Of a stretch of DNA of 26,670 nt, positions 7,264-14,434 are shown piece by piece; positions within the stretch are counted from its first letter, which is position 1; each line of letters opens with the position of its first letter. The stretch is from a virus: positions 1 to 26,670 of the IMG/VR virus record IMGVR_UViG_3300010371_000102. The stretch is one strand, 5' to 3'. The position numbers and the translations under genes are program-made. The notes under the pieces were generated by a model. The model made no database searches and was not told the origin of the DNA. It saw nothing but the letters and a program-made list of their open reading frames with translations.

Positions 7264-8499
7264 ATGAACGATAAAGTAGTGATGGACACTCTCACACCTA
7301 AAGGACGCGTCGGTATTAAACTATACGACGCATCCGGTGAACTACAACAAGAAGTCGAGACGGATAACTTCATAAGTAAAGGGATGGAAGCCGTCATGAA
7401 GTTGGCGATGGCGAATGCGTTCAAACGTAGCAAAGCGAGAGGTGCGACGGGAGACCCTATCGTGGACATTCTCGGTAACGCAACTCAACTAATCACACTC
7501 ACAACGGCAGAACATGATGAATCGCCACAAACCGAGTGGTACGCTAAAGGTGATTTAATCGGTATGTGTCAAACAGACCTAGCCATTCCGGGAGATACGC
7601 TTAACGGTACATATAATACCGTCGAGAGTTATATCACAGAAAACAAGGTTCATATAGTGTGTGACTTTGCAACGAGTGCCGCGAACGGAACAATCGGTAG
7701 TGTATATGTTGGGACAACCTATATGAACAACATCATAAAGAACCGAGCGGGTGCTGGACTCAAACGAATATGGAAGCATAACATTCGTATTCTACATTTC
7801 ACAGAATACAAGGGTAAATACTACGCCATGTTAAATGTCGCAGATATTCAAGGTAATCCAACACCAACAGTCGTCGCTGTATTCAACGGTACGCTGAACA
7901 CGGTATCGGGTGAACTCACAGAATTAAAGCGGTATAACATCCCTGACTTATACGCTCAAGATATGACCATTCGTAATGACATCATGTACTTTGCAACGAC
8001 TGATACAATCACAGGTTATACACTGGCTCAGTTGGATGATGACATCCATACGAACCCTATTGTGACAGATGTACCCATGATAGGTAACAGAATCGGTCTG
8101 ATTCACAACCAAAAGACAGACCAATTCGTACGAGTGTCAAACGGTAAAGGTGAAATTATGGATAAGGATTTCGGTTTGCTGTCCGTATTCAACATATTCA
8201 CCGAGAGAATCATCTATTTCCTAAACAACTACTGCATCGCACACGTCGATGGCGACACGGTCATCATGAGCCAGATAACATACAGCACATCAGATACAGC
8301 TAAAAACATCGGAACTCCACAGGGTAGTGGGATTACGATTGTTGGTGTTATTGGTGACAACATCATAGACGAAAACGGATATGTTTACCCGAAGATGGGG
8401 TTCACATCCAGAGCTAAGATGTCATCACCGGTTACGAAAACATCAGTGAACACCATGAAGGTTACGTACGATTATGAACTACCGAGCATTTACGGTTAA
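7264..8499 (+). CDS. Tail tip / receptor-binding protein candidate
   Basis: A 411-aa protein with GGAGGTGG 6 nt before ATG 7264. Its N-terminus (GRVGIKLYDASGELQQEVETDNFISKGMEAVMKLA) resembles the tail-anchoring part of Gram-positive phage tail-tip proteins. The remainder is beta-strand rich with repeated short units such as KGKYYAMLNVADIQG, IRNDIMYFATTDTITGYTL and NRIGLIHNQKTDQFVRVSNGKG, a spacing that looks like a beta-propeller. Position after Tal and before the lysis genes is where receptor-binding proteins lie. No family was recognised with certainty, so host recognition is inference. Confidence 0.6.
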   Translation: MNDKVVMDTLTPKGRVGIKLYDASGELQQEVETDNFISKGMEAVMKLAMANAFKRSKARGATGDPIVDILGNATQLITLTTAEHDESPQTEWYAKGDLIGMCQTDLAIPGDTLNGTYNTVESYITENKVHIVCDFATSAANGTIGSVYVGTTYMNNIIKNRAGAGLKRIWKHNIRILHFTEYKGKYYAMLNVADIQGNPTPTVVAVFNGTLNTVSGELTELKRYNIPDLYAQDMTIRNDIMYFATTDTITGYTLAQLDDDIHTNPIVTDVPMIGNRIGLIHNQKTDQFVRVSNGKGEIMDKDFGLLSVFNIFTERIIYFLNNYCIAHVDGDTVIMSQITYSTSDTAKNIGTPQGSGITIVGVIGDNIIDENGYVYPKMGFTSRAKMSSPVTKTSVNTMKVTYDYELPSIYG

Positions 8500-8519
8500 T
8501 ACAAGAGGGAGTGGTGACA

Positions 8520-8894
8520 GTGGGTGATAACAATGTGAATTTACACGAACAAAGCGTAGTGAACAGCGTCGAGGACATTCGTATACTCAAGAAGAAAGTG
8601 GACTATATCGAGCGTGACCTGAACGACATCAAGACCCGACAACAACTGACTGACCACATCTTAGGTCAGTCAATGGCGTCACTGGATACGCTCAACGGTG
8701 ATTTCAGGGCGATGGATAACAAGATGGAAGCAAACATCAAAGAAATACAGAACGAAATTAAGAAAAGTAACGAAAAGCTATATGAACACCAGATTGAACA
8801 ACTAAAACAATACAAATCAACAATGTGGACAGTAGGTGGCGGCGTTATCTTGTCGATAACAGGAGCCGTCATTACACTACTGTTTGCATTATAG
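8520..8894 (+). CDS. XhlA-like membrane-anchored coiled-coil lysis protein
   Basis: A 124-aa protein; GTG 8520 is preferred because GAGGGAG (8505-8511) is 8 nt upstream, while GTGs at 8511 and 8514 overlap that site. A long coiled coil (VVNSVEDIRILKKKVDYIERDLNDIKTRQQL to about residue 95) ends in one transmembrane helix (MWTVGGGVILSITGAVITLLFAL). This matches the haemolysin XhlA family, which works with a holin and an amidase in Bacillus lysis cassettes. It lies directly before both here. Confidence 0.78.
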   Translation: MGDNNVNLHEQSVVNSVEDIRILKKKVDYIERDLNDIKTRQQLTDHILGQSMASLDTLNGDFRAMDNKMEANIKEIQNEIKKSNEKLYEHQIEQLKQYKSTMWTVGGGVILSITGAVITLLFAL

Positions 8895-8906
8895 GAGGAC
8901 AACTAT

Positions 8907-9170
8907 ATGGAAAATCTATTAGACTACATTATCAATGATGCACTGATTGTGATTCCCGTCCTGTTAGTTCTGGGTAAGATTATGAAAGATACACCGGGTG
9001 TGAAAGATTGGTTGATTCCGTACATGGTTCTGTTATTCGGTACAGGTATCACATTGGTCATGATAGGGTTCAACGTGGATGCTTTCATCCAAGGAGTTCT
9101 TGTGAGCGGCGCGGCGGTATTCGGTAATCAGCTATGGAAACAAACGATGGAAGGAGTCGATAAGAAATGA
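8907..9170 (+). CDS. Holin
   Basis: An 87-aa membrane protein with AGGAGG upstream of ATG 8907. Hydrophobic segments cover about residues 10-25 (ALIVIPVLLVLGKIM), 36-54 (LIPYMVLLFGTGITLVMIGF) and 58-76 (IQGVLVSGAAVFGNQLW), with a charged C-terminus (EGVDKK). Size, topology and the 4-nt overlap with the amidase gene are those of the small phage holins (Hol44-like) that permeabilise the membrane at the end of infection. Confidence 0.82.
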   Translation: MENLLDYIINDALIVIPVLLVLGKIMKDTPGVKDWLIPYMVLLFGTGITLVMIGFNVDAFIQGVLVSGAAVFGNQLWKQTMEGVDKK

Positions 9171-10102
9171 GCGAACTTAAAATCATCAAACAGCTTGTCC
9201 CGGATACGAAGTTCAAGAACGGGAAGAATAACAAGAAATTATACATCACGATTCACACAACAGATAATACGAGAATCGGAGCGAATGCTCAGGCTCATGC
9301 GAACTTACAATCGAACGGTAACTCTCGCGATGCCGCTTGGCATTGGCAAGTAGATGACACCGCGGCATATCAATCTTTCAGTCACGACTTCCAATTGTGG
9401 CAATCAGGTGATGGTAAAGGGAATGGTAATAGCAATTCCATCTCGATTGAGATTTGTGTGAACCGTGATGGGAATTATACAAAGGCTATCGAGAATGCGG
9501 CGAAGTTGGTTCGTTTCATTCAAGATATGGAGCGAATCTCGACAAACAACGTCGTACAACACAACAAATGGAGCGGAAAGAACTGTCCGTCAAACCTGAG
9601 AGCCGGTCAAGCCGGGATTACGTGGTCAAAATTCATCGCGATGCTTGGTGGACAAGCACCGGTAGTCACACCAACAGCACCAAGCACTAAACCTGTGAAT
9701 ACTCAATATACTGGGGATTCCATTGTGATGTACTTACAGACGCTAGGGATTGATTCGAGCTTCGATAGTCGAGCGAAGTTGGCGGTGCAGTACGGCGTTA
9801 AAGGATATACGGGTACGGCTCAACAGAACTTGTTCTTACTGGGACAAATGCGTAGCGGCTTGCCAGCCACACCGAATAAAGTGGTTGTTCCGCCCGCACC
9901 AAAACCAGTTGTACCGGCTAAACCAGTTGCTCCGGTAGTCGGACAAGTGGTCACACTCAAAAAGACGGCGACTACGTATGCGACGGGTCAGACCATTGCT
10001 ACATTCGCTAAAGGTGAGAAATACAAAATCCTTCAAGTGAAAACGGACAGAGTGTTGCTAGACAAGATTATGTCATGGGTGAGACGCACAGATATTGAAT
10101 AA
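9167..10102 (+). CDS. Endolysin: N-acetylmuramoyl-L-alanine amidase
   Basis: A 311-aa protein starting at ATG 9167 (ATGA overlap with the holin). Residues 1-165 are an Amidase_2 domain: zinc ligands H30 (ITIHTTDN), H132 and C140 (QHNKWSGKNCP), with ISIEICVN in the core. A linker rich in Pro/Thr follows (about 166-183), then a segment DSIVMYLQTLGIDSS..SRAKLAVQYGV.GYTGTAQQN (186-235) common in Bacillus and Listeria-type endolysins, a second Pro-rich linker, and a C-terminal SH3-like domain (about 258-311) presumably binding the wall. It cleaves the amide bond between muramic acid and the stem peptide. A terminator follows. Confidence 0.95.
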   Translation: MSELKIIKQLVPDTKFKNGKNNKKLYITIHTTDNTRIGANAQAHANLQSNGNSRDAAWHWQVDDTAAYQSFSHDFQLWQSGDGKGNGNSNSISIEICVNRDGNYTKAIENAAKLVRFIQDMERISTNNVVQHNKWSGKNCPSNLRAGQAGITWSKFIAMLGGQAPVVTPTAPSTKPVNTQYTGDSIVMYLQTLGIDSSFDSRAKLAVQYGVKGYTGTAQQNLFLLGQMRSGLPATPNKVVVPPAPKPVVPAKPVAPVVGQVVTLKKTATTYATGQTIATFAKGEKYKILQVKTDRVLLDKIMSWVRRTDIE

Positions 10103-10112
10103 GAAATCACGT

Positions 10113-10139
10113 AAAGCAGGGTCTATGACTCTGCTTTTT
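10113..10139 (+). terminator. Terminator of the lysis cassette
   Basis: AAAGCAG (10113-10119) pairs with CTGCTTT (10131-10137), with an inner GTC/GAC pairing and TAT loop, followed by a T-run to 10139. Typical intrinsic terminator 11 nt after the amidase stop. Confidence 0.88.
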
Positions 10140-10191
10140 CATTTATCACACAAATCTATCGACAAATTAGTCTATTATTCTATCTCTTGTG

Positions 10192-10228
10192 TTGACATAT
10201 CATAAAGTATGGTATAGTATGGTATAAA
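10192..10228 (+). promoter_or_regulatory. Strong promoter of the accessory block with tandem 10-mer
   Basis: A perfect TTGACA -35 (10192-10197) is followed by TATAGT (10213-10218, 15-bp spacer) or TAGTAT (17-bp spacer). The 10-mer AGTATGGTAT occurs twice in tandem (10206-10215 and 10216-10225), so two extended -10 elements overlap. The arrangement suggests a strong, possibly regulated, early promoter for the MBL-fold gene. Confidence 0.75.
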
Positions 10229-10262
10229 CTATTAAATATTACTAGAATCGAGGGGAAGACAT

Positions 10263-10928
10263 ATGTACTATGAAATCATAGCATCAGGTAAAGGGAATTG
10301 CGTCATCATCAACGATGTCATGGTAGATTGCGGAGTGGAGTTCGGTGAAATTCGCACAAAGCTATTCGACATCAAGTATCTACTATTGACGCATCGACAC
10401 GGAGACCACATCAATCTGTTTACACTCCATTGCATCAAGCGCATCTTCCCGAACATCGTCATCATTGGGAACAGCGATGTGAATGAGTATGTAGGTGTGG
10501 ATAAAGTAGCCACACATCGCTTCGGTGTGACTACGGACGATTATGTATTCGAACCGTTTGATTTAAAGCACAGCGTACAGACGACAGGTTACACATGGCG
10601 TTTTCAAGGCTCAACAATCATCTATGCGACAGATACGTATTGCTTGGGTAACGCACCGGAGGGTAGGAAGTACGACTATTTTTTTTTAGAAAGTAACCAT
10701 GACATCTATGCGTATCAAAAGGCGAAACAGTGGGCGGCAAGGGAAGGTCGGCTCCCGTTCACTGAATGTGATAATCACTTGAGCCGTCAAGAAGCCTATG
10801 CGTTTTATGAATACTACCAAAACAATGAAGACTCAACGATGATAGAGTTGCACAAATCACTGATGTTTTACGACAGGGATTCATTCGAGAAACGCACAAA
10901 AAAACATGAAGGGATGGTTGCCATATGA
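10263..10928 (+). CDS. MBL-fold metallo-hydrolase
   Basis: A 221-aa protein with GAGGGGAAG before ATG 10263. It contains a complete two-metal metallo-beta-lactamase-fold site: THRHGDH (H44, H46, D48, H49), then H103 (LKHS), D124 (YATD) and H172 (NHLS). The N-terminus (YYEIIASGKGNCVII) matches the SGKGNC/SSKGNC start of YycJ/RNase Z-like MBL proteins. These are nucleases, phosphodiesterases or cyclic-nucleotide hydrolases; phage anti-Pycsar proteins (Apyc1) belong to the same superfamily. As the first gene after the strongest promoter of an accessory block, a counter-defence or nucleotide role is plausible but unproven. A phage DNA-repair role is also possible. Confidence 0.85.
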   Translation: MYYEIIASGKGNCVIINDVMVDCGVEFGEIRTKLFDIKYLLLTHRHGDHINLFTLHCIKRIFPNIVIIGNSDVNEYVGVDKVATHRFGVTTDDYVFEPFDLKHSVQTTGYTWRFQGSTIIYATDTYCLGNAPEGRKYDYFFLESNHDIYAYQKAKQWAAREGRLPFTECDNHLSRQEAYAFYEYYQNNEDSTMIELHKSLMFYDRDSFEKRTKKHEGMVAI

Positions 10929-10960
10929 ACATGCAGTATATGATGGAGAGGGTCATCAAG

Positions 10961-11206
10961 ATGAACGAGAGCGCTAACACGTACATTCAGTACACCGTTC
11001 GCTACGACATCGCTGGGCGTACGCTGGATAGCGTGTACGGGGAGTATAAGTCGTGGGCGACACACAACAGTCGTGAAATAGCAGAACCGGAAATGCTGGC
11101 TAGAGTTATCGAGATGACTCACAAGTTGTTACTCATGAGAGTGCATGACAAAGAAGTATTTGTCACAGAGGAAGGGATGACGATTCAATGGTTACTACTA
11201 CCGTGA
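10961..11206 (+). CDS. Small protein of unknown function
   Basis: 81 aa from ATG 10961, chosen for GGAGAGGG (10944-10951) 9 nt upstream; an ATG at 10925 overlapping the MBL stop would add 12 residues (93 aa) and is also possible. Mixed alpha/beta pattern (YIQYTVRYDIAGRTLDSVYGEYKSW; PEMLARVIEMTHKLLLMRVHDKEVFVTEEG), no cysteines, no membrane segment, no family recognised. Its C-terminus overlaps the next gene by 19 nt, so the two are probably co-translated within the MBL operon. Confidence 0.7.
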   Translation: MNESANTYIQYTVRYDIAGRTLDSVYGEYKSWATHNSREIAEPEMLARVIEMTHKLLLMRVHDKEVFVTEEGMTIQWLLLP

Positions 11207-11823
11207 AGGTTGTCGATTGTGAATTAATAGATGTAGCGATTCAGGATGACAAAGCAGTAATGACGTTTAAGCACCCGTCAGACGACGTGACGTACGACGT
11301 GGTGTTCGATAAGAGAGTGTTCGATACAAAGCTCAATCGTTACCGCGAAGACGATAAGAAGGCACGTAGCGTCGATATGTGGTGTGTATCCTATTTCAAC
11401 ACCTCATTTAATAACCTACACTCAGCAATTGGTATGAAGCGTGACGTATACGCTTACAAGTCATTCAATTCTTTGTGGGAGATTACCAGAGTAGACAAGT
11501 ATCAAAGTGGAGATGTAGGTCGTACGTTCACAACGGAAATCCTCGAAGTTATCGAAGATGATGTGGGTATCAAGATTCGATTCGAAGATAACGGTTTAAG
11601 AGAAAGTAATATGTCGTGTACCGATTACGACCCATCTACTCGGAAATACAAACCAAATGCAAAGAAGCGACAAGCTCAATGTTCTCGATTTACAGAAAAG
11701 TTCGGCATATCCATCACCAATATGCACCAGTTGGCAGGACGGAGCATAGATGTTACGATTAAGTCGTACAGTGGTCACGCCTATGCAACAGTTGAATTGT
11801 CGAATGGTTGGTGCAATGGTTAG
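11188..11823 (+). CDS. Protein of unknown function, early operon
   Basis: A 211-aa protein at ATG 11188; GAGGAAGGG lies 11 nt upstream inside the preceding gene. The first half is acidic with Asp-rich beta segments (DDVTYDVVFDKRVFDTKLNRYREDDKKARSVDMW), then SYFNTSFNNLHSAIGMKRDVYAYKSFNSLWEI. The last 70 residues (KKRQAQCSRFTEKFGISITNMHQLAGRSIDVTIKSYSGHAYATVEL) look like a compact domain with a basic entry, perhaps nucleic-acid binding. I recognise no family. It is the last gene before a strong terminator, thus the end of the MBL operon. Confidence 0.75.
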   Translation: MVTTTVKVVDCELIDVAIQDDKAVMTFKHPSDDVTYDVVFDKRVFDTKLNRYREDDKKARSVDMWCVSYFNTSFNNLHSAIGMKRDVYAYKSFNSLWEITRVDKYQSGDVGRTFTTEILEVIEDDVGIKIRFEDNGLRESNMSCTDYDPSTRKYKPNAKKRQAQCSRFTEKFGISITNMHQLAGRSIDVTIKSYSGHAYATVELSNGWCNG

Positions 11824-11825
11824 CC

Positions 11826-11885
11826 AAAACAGATATTCGGGCATATGTACTGTACGACGTACGCCTTGAATATCTGTTTTTATTT
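11826..11885 (+). terminator. Strong intrinsic terminator
   Basis: AAAACAGATATTC (11826-11838) pairs perfectly over 13 bp with GAATATCTGTTTT (11868-11880), followed by T, A, TTTT. A secondary GTAC palindrome lies in the loop. It closes the MBL-fold operon. Confidence 0.9.
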
Positions 11886-11897
11886 TGCCGATTTAGG

Positions 11898-11913
11898 TAT
11901 GGTCTTTACCATA
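11898..11913. promoter_or_regulatory. Inverted repeat upstream of the deoxyribosyltransferase-like gene
   Basis: TATGGT, CTTT, ACCATA forms a perfect 6-bp inverted repeat. It lies between a terminator and the next gene, next to TTGCAT (11914-11919), a possible -35. No good -10 at standard spacing was seen, so the promoter here is unclear. The repeat could be an operator and shares TATGGT with the phage's promoter motif. Confidence 0.4.
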
Positions 11914-11973
11914 TTGCATATACTAATAATAGGATATGGTTGTGTGGGTCACACAAATAAGGGAGGTCATACA

Positions 11974-12435
11974 ATGAAGAAATTATACTTGATTCATCCA
12001 GTAACGAACACCGTGGAGTTTACCGATACGTTACGACTCACAGAGGAATTGGAAGATATGGGGTTCGGTGTGTACTCACCCATCAACATTCTCGACGTCA
12101 AAGACGATGTACCGCTAACACCAAGTAAAGCGTACATGAAGGATATATCGGAAATGCTGGACTCCGACATCGTAATCATCAAGTATGATGGAAGTGTAGC
12201 AAACGGGGTGGAACTTGAAATCGGTATCCTGCTCGGTCTATACGAAGCGCGATACCAAGCACCGGAAGTGTATATCTACACAGCATGCCGCAAAGAAATT
12301 CAGTATCGTTCAGCCGACACATCAGCCATTGGTAAATTCAATCGTATGGCTCTAGGTGGCATCGAGCGGTACTTTAACATATGTGATGATGAAGCGACCA
12401 TGATGGATATGATATATGATGAGTCGTCGAATTGA
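11974..12435 (+). CDS. Nucleoside 2-deoxyribosyltransferase-like protein
   Basis: A 153-aa protein; ATG 11974 has GGGAGG (11961-11966) 7 nt upstream, whereas the longer frame start (11845) would lie inside the preceding terminator. LYLIHPVTNTVEF..TLRLTEELEDMGFGVYSPINILD, then AYMKDISEMLDSDIVIIKYDG.VANGVELEIGILLGL follows the pattern of the nucleoside 2-deoxyribosyltransferase family: a Rossmann-like core with an acidic residue in D.GT-like position and a catalytic Glu in the E.EIG segment. Such enzymes exchange or remove bases on deoxynucleosides or nucleotides; phages use them in nucleotide metabolism. Family is likely; the substrate is unknown. A terminator follows. Confidence 0.72.
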   Translation: MKKLYLIHPVTNTVEFTDTLRLTEELEDMGFGVYSPINILDVKDDVPLTPSKAYMKDISEMLDSDIVIIKYDGSVANGVELEIGILLGLYEARYQAPEVYIYTACRKEIQYRSADTSAIGKFNRMALGGIERYFNICDDEATMMDMIYDESSN

Positions 12436-12450
12436 ACAGTAATCACACCC

Positions 12451-12479
12451 AAAAGGGTCGGCATTTGCCGGCTCTTTTT
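12451..12479 (+). terminator. Intrinsic terminator
   Basis: AAAAGGGTCGGC (12451-12462) pairs, with two wobble pairs, with GCCGGCTCTTTT (12467-12478); loop ATTT and a T-run to 12479. It lies 15 nt after the preceding stop. Confidence 0.88.
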
Positions 12480-12503
12480 CTATTAATCTATTCGTGCTTT
12501 ATG

Positions 12504-12532
12504 TTGTATCGTCATGTATCGTATGGTATAAT
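12504..12532 (+). promoter_or_regulatory. Promoter of the dUTPase_2-like gene
   Basis: TTGTAT (12504-12509), exact 17-bp spacer, TATAAT (12527-12532) preceded by TATGG (extended -10). It stands directly between a terminator and the next gene. Confidence 0.8.
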
Positions 12533-12587
12533 TAGTAAGAATACTCGAACTATAAAAATATACGTAGAAAGCGTGGTAGATGAAATC

Positions 12588-13169
12588 ATGAACATTAACG
12601 AACTACTATCCGTACAAAAACGAGTAAACAACCTGTTGAATCCTCGAATTGCTTTTAACAAGGCAGACGTCACGGGTCTCAAGACATTGGCAATCAACGA
12701 ACGATTAGCCAGTATCGCGAAGATGTACGGTAGTTATGTCTATGGGTTAGCTGATTTATCACTCAACCCGGCGGTCTTCGAGTTCGACCCATCACCGAAG
12801 TATGAAGACGAGTATCATTATGTTGTATCGGAAAGAAGCGGCTTCTCCAACTTACGTGACTACACAGAGGGTCTGTTCCTCGTATTGAGTTTCGCGGCGG
12901 ACAATGTAGACAGTATCGACATGTCAGGCTCATCCGGTAATCCACAAGTAAATGCTCGAATCACTTGGTTATACGATGCGGTATCAAAAGCAGCTAATGG
13001 GTATGAAGGTGCTTTCGACAATCTGGTGAGGCAATATGTCGAGCTGGGAGCTGTCCTCGGATTCACGGATGAAGAAATCGAAAATGGATACAGAACGAGA
13101 GTCGATGAATCATTGAAAGATGTATCGCTCCCAGAATTGCTTTGGTTCGGCAATTATATGTTCAGTTGA
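12588..13169 (+). CDS. Divergent dimeric dUTPase (dUTPase_2 / all-alpha NTP hydrolase)-like protein
   Basis: A 193-aa protein from ATG 12588; this start is downstream of the promoter, but the ribosome binding site is weak, and GTG 12573 is an alternative. Earlier in-frame starts would precede the promoter. The layout resembles the dimeric dUTPase family: INELLSVQKRVNNLL, ERLASIAKMYGSYVYGLADLSLNPAVF, then SNLRDYTEGLFLVLSFAADN (compare the family's EYVDGLHFLLS) and a C-terminal DEEIENGYRTRVDESL. However, the usual ELGELANE acidic cluster is missing, so it may be inactive or have changed function. The family call is tentative; an unrelated helical protein is possible. Confidence 0.5.
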   Translation: MNINELLSVQKRVNNLLNPRIAFNKADVTGLKTLAINERLASIAKMYGSYVYGLADLSLNPAVFEFDPSPKYEDEYHYVVSERSGFSNLRDYTEGLFLVLSFAADNVDSIDMSGSSGNPQVNARITWLYDAVSKAANGYEGAFDNLVRQYVELGAVLGFTDEEIENGYRTRVDESLKDVSLPELLWFGNYMFS

Positions 13170-13172
13170 ATT

Positions 13173-13331
13173 CTAACCAAGAAAGTCCCGATTGCACTCG
13201 GGGCTTTTTTTATGTTCATTTGTTTCGATTTCTTTTAGACGTTGCGCCACGGATTCTCTCTCATCTATACAATAGATAAACCCTCTCCGTTTAGCCTCAC
13301 CACAAGTCACACAAAACATTGCACCTATCAT
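13173..13331 (-). CDS. Possible small zinc-finger protein (tentative, minus strand)
   Basis: A 52-aa frame on the minus strand, start at 13331 or 13319. The translation contains FCVTCGEAKRRGFIYC followed by a charged helix (DERESVAQRLKEIE) and one further Cys, which looks more like protein than chance. Against it, the 3' end runs through the terminator of the convergent gene and there is no clear promoter. The adjacent upstream minus-strand frame (13353-13547) ends in VVCIHCV and may be a decayed or frameshifted part of the same gene. Confidence 0.28.
   Translation of the reverse strand: MIGAMFCVTCGEAKRRGFIYCIDERESVAQRLKEIETNEHKKSPECNRDFLG
13182..13211 (+). terminator. Intrinsic terminator
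   Basis: AAAGTCCCGA (13182-13191) pairs with TCGGGGCTTT (13198-13207, one G-T wobble), loop TTGCAC, followed by a run of seven T from 13205. It ends the dUTPase_2-like transcription unit. Confidence 0.9.
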
Positions 13332-13745
13332 ACTCCGACATTATCTCACAGTCTAAACACAGTGTATACAGACTACACGGGATTTAGCCGCGTATTTAGC
13401 TACCAATTTAGACCAGTTACTTATCGCTGAATACCGGAGCGTAGGCTTGTCTGTTGGAGCCGTATTTAGAGTGACGATTAGCCGTCGAATTGGTCGTTCT
13501 TTTCGTTTATCATAACCCACATAATAGTGAGTGTTGGATGTGACCACCCACGGGACTTATCACGATATACGATACGGTATACATATCGAATGTGTACTGT
13601 TTTGCTTATCATATGAGTATGGTATGCACATGTAATGATTATTAAATGTGATACGTGATGAGTATGGTATGTCACACAGAGTACGTACCGTATACCACAC
13701 CATATGTCACACATATAAGGCACACTGTGGTTAGTCACAGGTATA
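13332..13745. other. Gene-poor stretch with TATG/CACAC repeats
   Basis: I find no convincing gene. The first 200 bases may hold decayed minus-strand coding sequence. From about 13560 the sequence becomes a patchwork of related short words: AGTATGGTAT at 13616-13625 and 13661-13670, GTATGTCACAC, CATATGTCACAC and CTGTG..CACAG (13725-13729/13736-13740). The words GGTATGTCACAC here have reverse-complement relatives (GTGTGACATAC) at 14298-14308, beyond the folded element, so the two flanks can pair with each other. Confidence 0.6.
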
Positions 13746-13762
13746 AATGGGTTGGGTTGTCA

Positions 13763-13886
13763 GGGGAGAGCAGTCCGAAGGACCAAGGAGCGGTACGCGA
13801 CGCAGTAAGAAGTGTGGTCGGCTATGCCGACTGACAAACGTAGCGAAGCGAGGCTTGTCATACACACTTCTTATGCTCTTCTCCCC
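13763..13886 (+). ncRNA. Highly structured element, candidate noncoding RNA or single-strand DNA signal
   Basis: Five nested or adjacent stems fold almost every base: GGGGAG (13763-13768) with CTCCCC (13881-13886), continued by AGCA/TGCT; hairpin GTCC-GAA-GGAC (13773-13783); hairpin GCG-GTA-CGC (13790-13798); TAAGAAGTGTG (13806-13816) with CACACTTCTTA (13863-13873), 11 bp perfect; and inside it two back-to-back hairpins, GTCGGC-TAT-GCCGAC (13817-13831) and TGACAA/TTGTCA (13832-13837/13855-13860). The inner part is a tight three-way junction with only two unpaired bases. No reading frame here is protein-like. It could be an RNA or, folded as DNA, an origin or packaging signal. No known RNA family recognised. 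Confidence 0.6.
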
Positions 13887-13964
13887 GGTGTTCCTAGAAT
13901 ATATGTCTGGGGGAGGTTCATGTACCGTAAATGCTGTCAGAATACGGTTTATAACATACTACGA

Positions 13965-14127
13965 AATACCGGGGTGAAATACGCCACGTATTCGGGCTGT
14001 CATAAAAGGCGTTGTTACGGGATTCCTCAAATACGTCCGGTACGGTATTCGTCCAGACGTGTATGTCAACGTATTCGGGGCATTTTCGTACGGTATTGGC
14101 TCGAATAGCGGGGCGAAATACGCCGCG
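13965..14127 (+). repeat. Diverged 24-bp hairpin repeat, two copies
   Basis: Copies at 13965-13988 and 14104-14127 match at 21 of 24 positions. Each forms CG-N-GGYG-AAATA-CGCC-N-CG: one copy has GGTG/CGCC with a T-G pair, the other GGCG/CGCC with a C-G pair, so the one change in the stem keeps pairing. Related words (TACGGTATT, CGTATTCGGG) are scattered between the copies. This suggests a selected structure in a gene-free region. Confidence 0.55.
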
Positions 14128-14364
14128 GTTGCCAACAGAAGGTCCAATCAGTCGATTGAAGTCTGTCGTGTCGAGTGGCGGGTGTGTGCCGCTCGGTACG
14201 ACGTGCTGTCATTATCGGTATATCATACGCACCGTATGCGCATGCCGTACGTATGGTATAATCCCTGCATATGAGTTACGTATATGGTTTGATATGCCGT
14301 GTGACATACTATGCGTATGTGATACGTATACTATATATTTCCTGTGTAACACCCGGTGTGAAAC

Positions 14365-14434
14365 CCTGTGCAGTATCCTGTGCGACATACGGTGTGTGAC
14401 CTGTGCAGTATTCTGTGTGGTATACGGTGCGTAT
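14365..14434 (+). repeat. Tandem 35-bp repeat, two copies plus a partial
   Basis: Units 14365-14399 and 14400-14434 both begin CCTGTGCAGTAT and contain ATACGGTG near the end; they agree at roughly three quarters of positions. A partial third relative starts at 14341 (CCTGTGTAACAC). No gene overlaps them. They lie just upstream of the promoter at 14465. Confidence 0.65.

Noticed and set aside
13741-14300. tRNA or tmRNA gene in the folded region
   Set aside because: I found no T-loop GTTCGAATC-like sequence in the right place, no acceptor stem with a CCA position and no anticodon arm. The fold is a three-way junction, not a cloverleaf.
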